Shown here one piece after another: positions 63,851 through 64,000 of a DNA stretch of 64,000 nt; within the stretch, counting starts at the first letter, position 1; every line of letters begins with the position of its first letter. The DNA lies in the NCBI RefSeq assembly GCF_900185645.1, contig NZ_FYAM01000023.1, positions 496,001-560,000 of the forward strand, given 5' to 3'. Below the pieces are notes generated by a model. The model was not told the DNA's origin, did not search any database, and was given only the letters and a program-made list of their open reading frames with translations. The DNA is from Clostridium sp. BSD9I1. Its GTDB lineage: Bacteria > Bacillota > Clostridia > Clostridiales > Clostridiaceae. A program made the translations under genes and the position numbers.

Positions 63851-64000
63851 TTACTCTATATTTTGTATTTGTTCTCTTATTTTTTCAATTTCGTTTTTTA
63901 TTGAAATAGCTAAATTAGATATATTTAAATCATTAGCTTTTGAAGCAATTGTGTTGGTTTCTCTATTCATCTCTTGTATTATAAAATCTAACTTTCTTCC
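63851..64000 (-). CDS. yicC: YicC/YloC family endoribonuclease-like protein, C-terminal end
   Basis: Only the last 49 codons are inside the window; the gene continues past the right edge. The visible end reads [20 protein letters not shown] then [20 protein letters not shown] and ends QNIE, matching the conserved C-terminal DUF1732 domain of YicC/YloC. The QEMNRE motif is a family hallmark. The stop at 63851 is 16 bases before the remA start, the usual yicC-remA-gmk order. Family members have been described as endoribonucleases. Confidence 0.93.
   Translation of the reverse strand, partial: GRKLDFIIQEMNRETNTIASKANDLNISNLAISIKNEIEKIREQIQNIE

Overview
The window is a chromosomal block from an AT-rich, spore-forming, anaerobic Firmicute, most likely Clostridium sensu stricto. 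Evidence: roughly 30% GC by eye, strong AGGAGG-type ribosome binding sites, CodY, the sporulation genes spoVS, spoVM and ylbJ, the pta-ackA acetate pathway, and gene order matching the Bacillus/Clostridium core. I cannot name the species. I see no prophage, transposon, CRISPR array, rRNA or tRNA. The window is cut inside yicC at the right end and inside ribF at the left end.

Almost everything is on the minus strand, so transcription runs from high to low coordinates. In that order: (1) 64.0-49.9 kb: yicC, remA, gmk, rpoZ, coaBC, priA, def, fmt, a YugP-type protease, rsmB, rlmN, stp, prkC, rsgA, rpe, thiN (nucleotide/CoA supply, translation initiation and rRNA modification, Ser/Thr signalling). 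(2) 49.8-49.5 kb: two very small genes, a 55-aa membrane protein and a 23-aa SpoVM, facing the plus-strand rpmB. (3) 49.1-44.3 kb: asp23, fakA, recG, rsmD, coaD. (4) 43.8-37.5 kb: a counterpart of the B. subtilis ylb cluster (coiled-coil gene, ylbJ, tmcAL, then yceD, rpmF) with pta-ackA inserted; ylbJ and tmcAL are on the plus strand. (5) 37.4-29.1 kb: plsX, acpP, rnc, a radical SAM gene, spoVS, a 32-aa Prli42-like gene, smc, ftsY. (6) 29.0-22.7 kb: ylxM, ffh, rpsP, khpA, rimM, trmD, rplS, lepB, rbgA, rnhB (protein targeting and ribosome maturation), with plus-strand yraN meeting rnhB tail to tail. (7) 22.0-16.2 kb: comM, dprA, topA, codY. (8) 16.0-7.0 kb: rpsB, tsf, pyrH, frr, uppS, cdsA, a permease, dxr, rseP, ispG. 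(9) 6.7-0.3 kb: the rimP-nusA-ylxR-ylxQ-infB-rbfA-nrnA-truB-ribF translation operon.

Compared with B. subtilis, several genes are absent at their usual places: proS and polC before rimP, ylxP after infB, trmFO-xerC-hslVU and the flagellar operon around codY, sucCD before dprA, and fabD/fabG between plsX and acpP. Many ORFs extend upstream of the real start; starts here were reset to the codon with a proper Shine-Dalgarno site.

I did not find a novel multi-gene system. The less routine content is small or non-coding: three tiny genes, a consensus sigma-H promoter for spoVS, a Rex-like site between pta and tmcAL, a 52-bp inverted repeat carrying the ylxM-ffh promoter, a hairpin over the topA ribosome binding site, structured leaders of rplS, rimP, rpsB and rpmB, and a bidirectional terminator with a nearby 22-bp palindrome between the divergent comM and yraN genes.
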